Shown here: positions 1 to 5,637 of the stretch, one piece after another
Layout of the letters: every line of letters begins with the position of its first letter
Position numbering within the stretch: the first letter of the stretch is position 1
Source: a virus
Virus record (IMG/VR): IMGVR_UViG_3300011115_000910
Location: 1-33,380 of that record
Reading direction: 5' to 3' (one strand)
Length of the DNA stretch: 33,380 nt
Translations under genes and position numbers: made by a program
Notes under the pieces: model-generated
Databases searched by the model: none
What the model was told of the DNA's origin: nothing
What the model saw: only the letters and a program-made list of their open reading frames with translations

Positions 1-157
1 CTGAAGGCTGCAGGGGGGCAGCCGCTGCAGCCTTCAGCCTTCAGCCTTCAGCAGACTGGCAGGCCCTGAAGGGCGGGGGCTTTGCAAAACTGGGCCCCTG
101 CTAAGCCCTGCAGGCTGCAGCCTCTCAGGCCCTGCCTTTCTAGGTGGGGCCTTTCTA
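1..157. repeat. G+C-rich palindromic and tandem-repeat stretch, no gene
   Basis: Positions 1-13 (CTGAAGGCTGCAG) and 25-37 (CTGCAGCCTTCAG) form a perfect 13-bp inverted repeat with an 11-nt loop. The right arm runs into three tandem copies of CCTTCAG (31-37, 38-44, 45-51). Further short palindromes follow, such as GCCC-TGAA-GGGC at 63-74 and GGCTGCAGCC near 111-120. I see no credible open reading frame. It could be a terminator of an upstream operon outside the window or part of a structured non-coding locus; the left edge cuts it, so its full extent is unknown. Confidence 0.6.
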
Positions 158-264
158 TTGCGCAGACTGGGAGAGAATTCAGCATCAGACGGCCTGAATT
201 TTGTCTGTATCAACCAATACCGTATCAGGATCGCTGATCAGTTGCAAAACTTAACAGGGAGCAG

Positions 265-280
265 TAGTACGGGCGTACTA
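265..280. promoter_or_regulatory. Operator-like 16-bp palindrome (TAGT...ACTA, copy 1)
   Basis: TAGTACG-GG-CGTACTA has perfect 7-bp arms around a GG centre. It lies in a gene-free stretch. The TAGT/ACTA outer half-sites recur in palindromes at 481-494 and 1732-1749, which suggests sites for one dimeric regulator. The regulator is not identified. Confidence 0.45.
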
Positions 281-388
281 GCGCGAGGGGGCGGGGGCTA
301 CCCCTTCCAAGTGCGACGTACTTTTTCATCGAGTTTTCATTTTCCCACTCGCATTCTCGATAATTGCCATTTATCAGGATTACGACTA

Positions 389-439
389 TTTACTAACAAT
401 TTACTACGGTGTCCGTAAATTTACGAACGTGCTCGTAAA
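389..439. repeat. Phased TTTACTA repeats and CGTAAA palindromes
   Basis: TTTACTA occurs at 389-395 and 400-406, exactly 11 bp apart. CGTAAATTTACG (414-425) is a perfect 12-bp palindrome. TTTACGA-ACGTGC-TCGTAAA (420-439) is an overlapping inverted repeat with 7-bp arms. ACTACGGTGT at 403-412 recurs at 491-500. Helically phased repeats plus overlapping palindromes resemble an iteron array or multi-site operator. No gene is seen across 158-1059; short start-to-stop stretches there have non-ATG starts and no recognisable protein character. Confidence 0.5.
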
Positions 440-466
440 AGCAATGGCGGCTGACCGAACGATTGC

Positions 467-495
467 ACAGTTACGAACTGTAGTGAGGTCACTAC
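467..495. promoter_or_regulatory. Two abutting palindromes, operator-like
   Basis: ACAGTT-ACG-AACTGT (467-481) has 6-bp arms. GTAGTGA-GG-TCACTAC (480-495) has 7-bp arms and a GG centre like the palindrome at 265-280. The two overlap by two bases. Tandem dyads of this size are typical repressor operators; the binding protein is unknown. The XRE-type protein encoded at 17407-17703 is a candidate by guilt only. Confidence 0.45.
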
Positions 496-543
496 GGTGT
501 GATCCTCGCACTTTCTTTTCCATTGTCTAGGACGCATCGAGCT

Positions 544-900
544 GGCTCAGGAGCCAAAGGCTCCGTCAAGAAGGTCGCTACGAGCAGGAAGCCCTCAAGG
601 CGATTATTCCTGCGACCTTCTTCCCAAGAGCGTCAATTATTGCGTCCTTTCTTCCTCTTCTCTATCGTTTTAACTTCTATTTTTCCTGGCCGTGTGCGAT
701 CACAATTTCAGCGGGTTAAGCTCTCGCTAAAGAAGTATTGAAAGGATGGTTAGGAAGGAGCCCTTATTTTCGTAGGCGCTTGGGGCTCTGCTCGCAGGGC
801 TCCTTTGCAAAGGTTACTTAGTTAAAAGTAAACATAAAGGAAGGGTGGAGCAGAGCCGCTTGGGAATGATCGCCTTGGGGGCTCCTGAGCGTAGCGGCTC
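544..900. other. Non-coding region rich in long inverted repeats (possible structured RNA)
   Basis: GGAGCC-AAA-GGCTCC (550-564) is a small hairpin. AAGAAGGTCGC (568-578) is the perfect complement of 612-622, and the inner GCAGGAA (584-590) matches TTCCTGC (607-613), giving one stem of 9 + 7 bp with a 7-nt bulge. AAGGAGCCC (755-763) matches 797-805. GGCTCTGCTC (784-793), inside that loop, is complementary to 848-857, and GAGCCGCT (853-860) to 893-900. The last two pairings compete for the same bases. No gene is supported here. On the plus strand this could be a regulatory RNA or leader; whether it is transcribed is unknown. Confidence 0.45.
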
Positions 901-959
901 GTGAAGGAGAGTGAACTGCTCGTAGGCGTGTGCATCTCCTTTACCTATCGTAAATCACA

Positions 960-995
960 GTCTCATGAGACGTGAGTGAGACTCAAATGAGACTC
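960..995. repeat. TGAGAC iterons with 11-bp period
   Basis: TGAGAC occurs at 966-971, 977-982 and 988-993, exactly 11 bp apart, so all copies face the same side of the helix. An inverted copy (GTCTCA, 960-965) abuts the first and makes the 12-bp palindrome GTCTCATGAGAC. The 8-mer TGAGACTC is exact at 977-984 and 988-995. The array lies 65-100 bp upstream of the first gene (1060), as an operator or replication iteron might. A second palindrome, AAGCTTAAGCTT, follows at 1010-1021. Confidence 0.55.
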
Positions 996-1059
996 TAGTT
1001 ATAGCTTGAAAGCTTAAGCTTGTGCCAATTGACAAACTGGCTAATAGTATGATTTGACG

Positions 1060-1314
1060 ATGGGCTATTACGATTCTCAGGAAACCGTTGTCACAGTCAT
1101 TCAGCACTGGCATGTGCGCGTGGCTGCAAGGCGCTATTTCAACCAAGCAATAACAGAAATCAAAGAGAGGCTTCAGCCGGAGCATAAATGCTTCTGGAAA
1201 GCTTCTGGAAGCAAGTTCAATGGTTATCAGGCAGACCTAGCTTCTTTTACCATTGACTCTGCCCCTGACCCTGCCCTTGACTCTGCCCTTGTCACTAGCT
1301 ATCCTGACTGGTGA
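1060..1314 (+). CDS. Hypothetical protein, 84 aa
   Basis: I do not recognise this protein. It is a plausible small gene: ATG at 1060 (a TTG six bases upstream is the alternative), mixed charged and aromatic composition, a predicted helical middle (AARRYFNQAITEIKERL) and a low-complexity acidic/proline C terminus. The C terminus is encoded by three 12-bp tandem repeats (1255-1290) giving DSAP-DPAL-DSAL. Its stop overlaps the GTG start of the next gene (GTGA), the coupling used elsewhere in this window, and this is the main support for it being real. It is the first gene after the repeat-rich leader. Confidence 0.5.
   Translation: MGYYDSQETVVTVIQHWHVRVAARRYFNQAITEIKERLQPEHKCFWKASGSKFNGYQADLASFTIDSAPDPALDSALVTSYPDW
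1255..1290 (+). repeat. Three 12-bp tandem repeats inside a gene
   Basis: GACTCTGCCCCT, GACCCTGCCCTT and GACTCTGCCCTT lie head to tail, in frame with the gene ending at 1314, and encode a 4-residue repeat (D-S/P-A-P/L). It is a likely slippage-prone length-variable tract. Confidence 0.75.
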
Positions 1315-1730
1315 ATTACCGTTGTCTCATGCGCCCTGCCGAAGATCTTGAAGCCCCCTATGCTCCCTTTGAGAGCTATGGCACGTTCAATGAATTTAGT
1401 CGCGTGGTGACCAAGCATGTACTAGGCGGCCAAGAACGGTTCAATGAGCTGAAACAGCGTCTAGAAATGTGCGAACACGCCAATAGTAAAGCAGGCGCCG
1501 CTGCGCTTGGTTATTTAATTGCCATGGAAGAAAAGAACGATGGCAAAAAAACTATTTACGACTTGGTGCTAGAGCAAGTGGAGGATGATGTAGATAGCCT
1601 GAGTCGCACTGATGCAATTTTCACTGTCATTTACAAATGGTTGGACAAAGCGCTCGCGGAAGAGGGATACGAGGACGATGCTTACCTTCGAGAATTCATT
1701 GTCACCATGTTCAGCCCCTACATGCCTTAA
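1311..1730 (+). CDS. Hypothetical protein, 139 aa
   Basis: No family is recognised. The protein is soluble and acidic, with alternating charged and hydrophobic residues consistent with helices over roughly residues 25-135. It has no signal peptide or membrane segment. The GTG start at 1311 overlaps the previous stop (GTGA), implying translational coupling; an ATG at 1329 is the alternative. A hairpin (1732-1749) directly follows the stop codon. Position upstream of the nrd genes suggests early or metabolic expression, but function cannot be inferred. Confidence 0.65.
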   Translation: MNYRCLMRPAEDLEAPYAPFESYGTFNEFSRVVTKHVLGGQERFNELKQRLEMCEHANSKAGAAALGYLIAMEEKNDGKKTIYDLVLEQVEDDVDSLSRTDAIFTVIYKWLDKALAEEGYEDDAYLREFIVTMFSPYMP

Positions 1731-1731
1731 T

Positions 1732-1749
1732 TAGTAGCATCTGCTACTA
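1732..1749. promoter_or_regulatory. TAGT...ACTA palindrome after the 139-aa gene (operator or hairpin)
   Basis: TAGTAGCA-TC-TGCTACTA has 8-bp arms. As RNA it would fold with a 4-nt loop and is followed by a weak T-containing tract, so it could terminate the upstream transcript. Its outer half-sites match the palindromes at 265-280 and 481-494, so it may be an operator for the promoter-like sequence just downstream (1757-1784). Confidence 0.45.
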
Positions 1750-1756
1750 CAATTTC

Positions 1757-1784
1757 TTTACCATTGTCTCTAGCCTTCTATAAA
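1757..1784 (+). promoter_or_regulatory. Candidate sigma-70-type promoter for the nrd cluster
   Basis: A -35-like TTTACC (1757-1762, 4 of 6 to TTGACA) and a -10-like TATAAA (1779-1784, 5 of 6 to TATAAT) are separated by 16 bp. It sits between a palindrome and the start of the TTG-start gene at 1810. This is a consensus match only. Confidence 0.4.
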
Positions 1785-1798
1785 GCAGGAGGCTTTTT

Positions 1799-1849
1799 AG
1801 GAGGAACATTTGCAATGTTCCGACGGAGCCTCCGTTACCCAGAGGCTCC
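1799..1849 (+). promoter_or_regulatory. Ribosome binding site embedded in tandem hairpins
   Basis: AGGAGG (1799-1804) lies 5 nt before a TTG start (1810). Hairpin 1, GGAACATT-TGC-AATGTTCC (1803-1821), covers the end of this ribosome binding site and the start codon. Hairpin 2, GGAGCCTC (1825-1832) with GAGGCTCC (1842-1849), follows with a 9-nt loop. Hairpin 1 should hide the start codon, so translation may be conditional or attenuated. Confidence 0.45.
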
Positions 1850-2034
1850 TTGTGTTTGACGATCTCCCTTGTCCTTTCATGGTTGATGGCATGAAAGTGT
1901 GGCCTTGTGCTAGCCGACCAGGATTTCAGCATTTCATTGCGCATGGTGGAAAGCCATTTTACTTTCGCTCAAAAGCGGAGGCTGTGCTGTTTGTTAAGAC
2001 AGTGCAGGGTCTTACTGAAGGAGGGGATGACTGA
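1810..2034 (+). CDS. Hypothetical small protein upstream of nrdA, 74 aa
   Basis: I do not recognise this protein. The reading frame begins at TTG 1810 with a strong AGGAGG site 5 nt upstream; ATG 1879 (51 aa) is the alternative without an obvious ribosome binding site. The central part (VDGMKVWPCASRPGFQHF) and the following GKPFYFRSKAEAVLFVKTVQ look like a compact fold with a basic helix. Its stop overlaps the nrdA start (ATGACTGA), so it is translationally coupled to nrdA and may belong to the nucleotide-metabolism unit. The first 15 codons double as RNA hairpins, which is unusual and makes the exact start uncertain. Confidence 0.5.
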   Translation: MQCSDGASVTQRLLVFDDLPCPFMVDGMKVWPCASRPGFQHFIAHGGKPFYFRSKAEAVLFVKTVQGLTEGGDD

Positions 2035-3520
2035 GCTACAATGGGAAGTGTTCGTTCAGCCCGCTCGATGCGGGCTTTGTTGTCTCATGATTCTCAAAGA
2101 AGGTGCAAAGTGCGAAAAGATTGCACGCACAGGCAGGGTTGAAAGCTGGTTGCAAGATCCTGAAAGCAGGCTTCCTGCTTCTTGCACTACATTCGTCGTA
2201 GAAGATTCAATGGAAGGGCCCAATGGCATTGAAGCTTCCTGGCGGTTTGTTTCTCATGGTTTGCGCAATGGCGCAGGCGTGTCAGTGCATCTTTCTAAAT
2301 TGCGCGGAAAAGGGGAGAGCAATGGCAAAGGACTAGTCGCGAGTGGTCCTGTTAGTTTCGGCAAAATCTATTCCACACTAAATGAGATATTGCGGCGCGG
2401 GGGTGTCTATAAAAATGGGGCTGTAGTCCTGCATCTTGATTATGATCATGCAGATTTGTTTGATTTCATTACTGCTAGTAGGGCAGAACTTCCTTGGGCA
2501 AAGCGCTGCGTCAATGTAGAAGAAGGCTTCCTTGATAAACTGCCTTCTGAAACCATTGCAGCCCTAATTAAAGGCATCTCTAATGGTGATATTTGGCTCA
2601 TCAAGAAACGCTTCAATGCAAAAGGAGAACGCATTTATGGCAATGTTTGCCTAGAGGTGTTTCTACCGTCTCGTGGCACTTGCTTGCTCCAGCATATCAA
2701 CTTAGGCGCCTGTTCCATTGAAGACATTGACCTGGCTTTCGTTGAAGGCATGATTCAACTGTGCGAGCTCCACCCTCATACGGGCGTGGGCAACACTGGC
2801 GAATACCTTTCCCCTGATAATGATAAGCAAGTGGGCCTGGGAATGCTTGGGCTGGCTAATTTCCTTGCCATTCATAAGATTTCGTACAAAGATTTTGGCG
2901 AAGCGCTAGATGCTTGCCTAATGGAAGATCCCCATCCATGGTGCCATTATTGGGGCGACCAGCCCGCAGGAAAGGCCGTGGCTGCCATTGCAAAGGGCAT
3001 TACAGACGCTGCTGCCGTCGCTCGCGCCCATGGCATGGAACGTGCTTTTTGCATTGCTCCCACGGCTTCCTGCTCCTACCGCTATTTGGACACTTTAGGG
3101 TTTACCACTGCGCCAGAAATTGCTCCCCCCATTGACCGTCTTGTGGATCGCGATAGCGAAACGATGGGCGTAGAGCGTTTTAACTATGGAGAAGTAGAAA
3201 CTGCTGAACAAGTGGGCTGGGAAACTTTTCGTAAAGTGGCAGATGGCATTGTTGGTTTATACCAACGCACGGGTCTGTTCCATGGTTATTCCATGAACTG
3301 GTGGTCTGACCTAGTTGTGTGTAATGAAGAATTCATTACAGAATGGCTAGATAGTCCTCAAACTTCCATTTATTACGCTTTGCAAGTGCAATCGGGCACA
3401 CAAGCAAAGGATGATGTTGGGGTAGAATTGGGAGAGAGTCTGAATGACTTTTTCAATTTAGAAGACGACGCTGAAGCTTGCTCTTTGGATGCTGGCTTTT
3501 GCAGTAGTTGTGCTGAATAG
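2027..3520 (+). CDS. nrdA: Ribonucleotide reductase, class I alpha subunit (compact phage form)
   Basis: It reduces ribonucleotides to deoxyribonucleotides for phage DNA synthesis, working with NrdB. Active-site features seen: redox Cys in ASCTTF (C53), the N-x-C-x-E radical motif NVCLE (N206, C208, E210), a second redox Cys only 11 residues later (C219 in GTCLLQ), the IAPTAS loop, a Tyr-Tyr radical relay (SIYY), and the C-terminal CSSC swivel arm. At 497 aa it is much shorter than the approximately 760-aa enterobacterial enzyme and has no N-terminal ATP-cone, so allosteric activity control is probably lost. The short C208-C219 spacing resembles class II enzymes, but the adjacent nrdB supports class I. 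ATG 2027 follows a GAAGGAGG site and overlaps the upstream stop; the same frame is open 120 bp further upstream, which I excluded. Confidence 0.93.
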   Translation: MTELQWEVFVQPARCGLCCLMILKEGAKCEKIARTGRVESWLQDPESRLPASCTTFVVEDSMEGPNGIEASWRFVSHGLRNGAGVSVHLSKLRGKGESNGKGLVASGPVSFGKIYSTLNEILRRGGVYKNGAVVLHLDYDHADLFDFITASRAELPWAKRCVNVEEGFLDKLPSETIAALIKGISNGDIWLIKKRFNAKGERIYGNVCLEVFLPSRGTCLLQHINLGACSIEDIDLAFVEGMIQLCELHPHTGVGNTGEYLSPDNDKQVGLGMLGLANFLAIHKISYKDFGEALDACLMEDPHPWCHYWGDQPAGKAVAAIAKGITDAAAVARAHGMERAFCIAPTASCSYRYLDTLGFTTAPEIAPPIDRLVDRDSETMGVERFNYGEVETAEQVGWETFRKVADGIVGLYQRTGLFHGYSMNWWSDLVVCNEEFITEWLDSPQTSIYYALQVQSGTQAKDDVGVELGESLNDFFNLEDDAEACSLDAGFCSSCAE

Positions 3521-3578
3521 ACCTTGAAAAACGAGGGGCAGCTTTGCTGTCTGCATTATTTCCCATTGCTTGTAAGAA

Positions 3579-4313
3579 ATGACCACAAAGCTTGATTATT
3601 TTTCCGCTGTTGCCAAGAAGCGTCCGTGGCAGGCCATGCCTGTTACTAGCGGGCAATTCGTTGATGGTGCTGAAGAAACCATTTTCCGCGCCCTTGCCAT
3701 TCGCCACCTAGAACTGCCCGTGAAGGACATGCTGCTAGAAGGACTTAAGCGCGACATGCCAAATACGCCTGGCTTAGTTGCTTCCATTGAAAGCAACATT
3801 CTTGACGAAGAGCGCCATGACCTAGCTCTTAACTATGTGGCACAAGTCCATGGCATTGATGAAAAGGCAGAAAAGGAAGCATTGCGCATTCGCCAGGCAT
3901 GGATTGATCACCCTGCTTTCCCCATTGCCAAAGTGGCTGTTCTTGAGCGGAGCCTATTTTTTACTATTCTTCCGTTCTTTCGTTTCAATGGCGACAAAGG
4001 ACTTCGCACCGTAGCAAGTGACATCAGTCGTGATGAAATTTGTCATGCTTTTTGCCACACTCAAATTTGTGAAGAAATGGGAGAGAAGTATGGCGAAAGT
4101 CTGAACAAACTGCGCAAGATGACAGCGCTATGGATTTATGACAAGCTTGGTAAATCGTCCAACAAGTATTTGGACAAAGATTTCTGGCTGCGTCAAAGTG
4201 ATAGTTTGTTCCTTAGTGGCAAGGCTCCTGAACTTAATGGTACTACTGCCAGTGTCATGCCAAGTTTCTTTGAAACAAATGCGCTAAATCTTCCGGCATA
4301 CGGGCGGGCTTAA
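3579..4313 (+). CDS. nrdB: Ribonucleotide reductase, class I beta subunit (ferritin-like)
   Basis: This is the radical or metallocofactor subunit of class I ribonucleotide reductase, partner of the NrdA encoded 58 bp upstream. The carboxylate/histidine ligand set is visible: E77-x-x-H80 in DEERH, E123 in VLERSLFF, and E153-x-x-H156 in DEICH; the first carboxylate is probably E45 or D50. In the classical enzyme the radical Tyr lies four residues after the first ligand His; here that position is L84, and the nearest Tyr is Y86, two residues on. It therefore looks like a Tyr-less beta subunit. Its 244-aa length is short for the family (about 320-375 aa), as seen in reduced phage versions. Confidence 0.9.
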   Translation: MTTKLDYFSAVAKKRPWQAMPVTSGQFVDGAEETIFRALAIRHLELPVKDMLLEGLKRDMPNTPGLVASIESNILDEERHDLALNYVAQVHGIDEKAEKEALRIRQAWIDHPAFPIAKVAVLERSLFFTILPFFRFNGDKGLRTVASDISRDEICHAFCHTQICEEMGEKYGESLNKLRKMTALWIYDKLGKSSNKYLDKDFWLRQSDSLFLSGKAPELNGTTASVMPSFFETNALNLPAYGRA

Positions 4314-4375
4314 CGCTACAGTAACAGCACAATATCCCCTAAGCCTCTTAACAATGCTCAAACAAGGGGATCACT

Positions 4376-4443
4376 GGCACTGAAGTGTTGGCACACGCCA
4401 GGCTCATAGCCTGGAATGCTGGGTTCGATTCCCAGCAGCGCCC
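4376..4443 (+). tRNA. tRNA-like gene, anticodon CAU, shortened D-arm
   Basis: Acceptor GGCACTG (4376-4382) pairs with CAGCGCC (4436-4442) at 6 of 7 positions. The D-arm GTGT-TGGC-ACAC has a 4-nt loop. The anticodon arm is CCAGG-CTCATAG-CCTGG with U33 and anticodon CAU. The T-arm CTGGG-TTCGATT-CCCAG is canonical. CCA is not encoded. At 67-68 nt with a tiny D-loop and one acceptor mismatch it is smaller than ordinary elongator tRNA-Met or tRNA-Ile(CAU), so it may be a minimised functional tRNA, a decaying copy, or an att-like tRNA remnant. It lies between nrdB and the phosphoesterase. Confidence 0.65.
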
Positions 4444-4496
4444 TTGATTTTTGCCATTGTCCTTGGTAAACTGGAGCGTTGCCCTAATGAGCTTTC

Positions 4497-5069
4497 ATGA
4501 GCGCTTTCGTCATCGCAGACACCCACTTCGGACATGCCAAAAGCTTGTCCTTTATACAGCCCGATGGTTCGTCATTGCGTCCATTTGACTCTGTTGAAGA
4601 AATGGATGAAACCATGGTGGAACGATGGAATAAAACAGTAGGGAAGAAAGACACTATCTACCATCTCGGTGATGTAATCATCCCTCGCAAAAGTCTTCTC
4701 ATTCTTGAAAGGCTCAATGGCAGGAAGGTTCTCATCAAAGGCAATCATGACCAGCATGTAAAGCTTTCAGAGTGGGCAAAGTATTTCGAGGACGTGAGAG
4801 GTGCTTTCTTCCACCCTGGTGATTCCACCATGCGAGGCGGGCTCATCTTCACGCATGTGCCCGTGCATCCATCGTGCTTGTCTGGGCATTACTTAGGCAA
4901 TGTGCATGGCCATTTGCATTGCCATGAAATCATTGACGATGGCAAGGTGGATAGAAGGTACTATAACGCTTGCGTCGAAAGACACAATTTTTATCCTGTA
5001 GCATTAGAAGACATAAAAGCCTTCTTTAAGGGCCATGACCGAACGCAGGACGTTCAATACTCCCATTAG
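4497..5069 (+). CDS. Calcineurin-like metallophosphoesterase
   Basis: All signature motifs of the calcineurin-like phosphoesterase superfamily are present in order: DTHFGH (D8, H10, H13), GD (D59), GNHD (82-85), H120 in FTHVPVHP, and GHLH (138-141). These bind two metal ions and hydrolyse phosphomono- or diesters. At 190 aa it is a minimal single-domain enzyme without signal peptide, similar to small cytoplasmic phage or bacterial phosphodiesterases. The substrate is unknown; cyclic nucleotide, nucleotide or RNA ends are all possible. It overlaps the next small gene by 35 bp and follows the tRNA-like gene. Confidence 0.85.
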   Translation: MSAFVIADTHFGHAKSLSFIQPDGSSLRPFDSVEEMDETMVERWNKTVGKKDTIYHLGDVIIPRKSLLILERLNGRKVLIKGNHDQHVKLSEWAKYFEDVRGAFFHPGDSTMRGGLIFTHVPVHPSCLSGHYLGNVHGHLHCHEIIDDGKVDRRYYNACVERHNFYPVALEDIKAFFKGHDRTQDVQYSH

Positions 5070-5232
5070 GGAGCCATGGAACCCAATTATTTATAGTTTG
5101 CTTAAAGCCATTGATAATCACATGGCCCTTTATCTTCGCCATCGTGATCTCTGGCACTTAAAGAAAGCAGCCATGTTGCGAGAGTATGTGCATGAAATAA
5201 AAGCTTACATTCTCCGCCTAGAAGAACTGTAG
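5035..5232 (+). CDS. Hypothetical small protein, 65 aa
   Basis: No family is recognised. It starts at ATG 5035 inside the end of the phosphoesterase gene (35-bp overlap in another frame). The composition is that of a helical protein: an N-terminal proline-containing arm, then an approximately 40-residue amphipathic helix region rich in Leu, Lys, Arg and Glu (residues 20-65). It is the last plus-strand gene before the convergent minus block; a hairpin terminator follows at 5256. It is probably real given its protein-like composition. Confidence 0.6.
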   Translation: MTERRTFNTPIREPWNPIIYSLLKAIDNHMALYLRHRDLWHLKKAAMLREYVHEIKAYILRLEEL

Positions 5233-5255
5233 CTTTTTCTCATACAAAAAGGTGT

Positions 5256-5310
5256 GAAGCAGAGTTACGTCGCAATAGACGATTAGCTGGTGCGGCCAGC
5301 ACTCTGCTTC
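5256..5310. terminator. Bidirectional hairpin terminator between convergent operons
   Basis: GAAGCAGAGT (5256-5265) is perfectly complementary to ACTCTGCTTC (5301-5310). A nested hairpin GCTGG-TGCGG-CCAGC (5286-5300) abuts the right arm. On the plus strand TTTC follows, and on the minus strand a run of five T lies a few bases beyond the left arm. It separates the plus-strand gene ending at 5232 from the minus-strand genes ending at 5327 or 5442. Positions 5233-5441 contain no well-supported gene otherwise. Confidence 0.6.
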
Positions 5311-5326
5311 TTTCATCGTGGGGCCT

Positions 5327-5428
5327 TCATTCCCACTTTGAGAGCCAAACGGACCCCCTCGTTAAAAACCAGCAGGGACGAGGATGCTGGTAACCATCGG
5401 CGCCGATGGACTCCTGCAGAAGCTCCAA
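5327..5428 (-). CDS. Possible 33-aa microprotein (low confidence)
   Basis: Downstream of the 56-aa gene, this frame encodes a sequence with ordinary protein composition (ELLQESIGADGYQHPRPCWF and then a Trp-rich tail) ending at 5327. The only nearby in-frame start is a TTG at 5428. It could be an independent microprotein or the remnant of a longer gene, since the frame stays open upstream through the neighbouring gene. No ribosome binding site is convincing. Confidence 0.2.
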   Translation of the reverse strand: MELLQESIGADGYQHPRPCWFLTRGSVWLSKWE

Positions 5429-5441
5429 AAGCTTAGCACCA

Positions 5442-5612
5442 TCACAGGCGCTTGGTGAGCTCCAAATATTCTTCTTTCCACTGGTCGAAAGCGGCCTCTG
5501 CAAGGCGCACTTCCTCGCTGTTGGGGCCATATAGCCTGCCGCTCTGTTCAATGGCGCCAAAGGCGCTCATGATGTTCTCCCAGGCTTCTTCTATGGCGCA
5601 AGATAAAGCCAT
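5442..5612 (-). CDS. Hypothetical small protein, 56 aa
   Basis: The ATG at 5612 opens a 56-codon frame ending in TGA at 5442-5444. The sequence reads as two helices joined by a short loop: residues 4-24 (CAIEEAWENIMSAFGAIEQS), then GRLYGPNS, then EEVRLAEAAFDQWKEEYLELTKRL. This helical-hairpin pattern superficially resembles Spo0E-like or other phage regulatory peptides, but I would not assign a function. It follows the 60-aa gene at 5638 on the same strand with 25 bp between them and ends the terminase operon. Confidence 0.5.
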   Translation of the reverse strand: MALSCAIEEAWENIMSAFGAIEQSGRLYGPNSEEVRLAEAAFDQWKEEYLELTKRL

Positions 5613-5637
5613 GGCGAAATCAAGAAGTGCTAATAGT

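Noticed and set aside
31-51. CCTTCAG repeats as a CRISPR array
   Set aside because: The units are 7 bp, directly adjacent, with no spacers.
158-741. Two short open frames (158-418 and 499-741) in the leader region
   Set aside because: They start at TTG and GTG, lack ribosome binding sites, show no protein-like pattern and overlap palindromes and inverted repeats.
1029-1053. TTGACA (1029-1034) with TATGAT (1048-1053) as a promoter for the first gene
   Set aside because: The 13-bp spacing is too short for a sigma-70 promoter, and transcription would start at the ATG itself.
1907-2026. N-terminal 40-residue extension of NrdA
   Set aside because: It overlaps the upstream small gene entirely and does not resemble an ATP-cone; ATG 2027 has a good ribosome binding site.
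5442-5612. 56-aa protein as a Spo0E-like phosphatase
   Set aside because: The helical-hairpin resemblance is superficial and the SQELD-type signature is absent.
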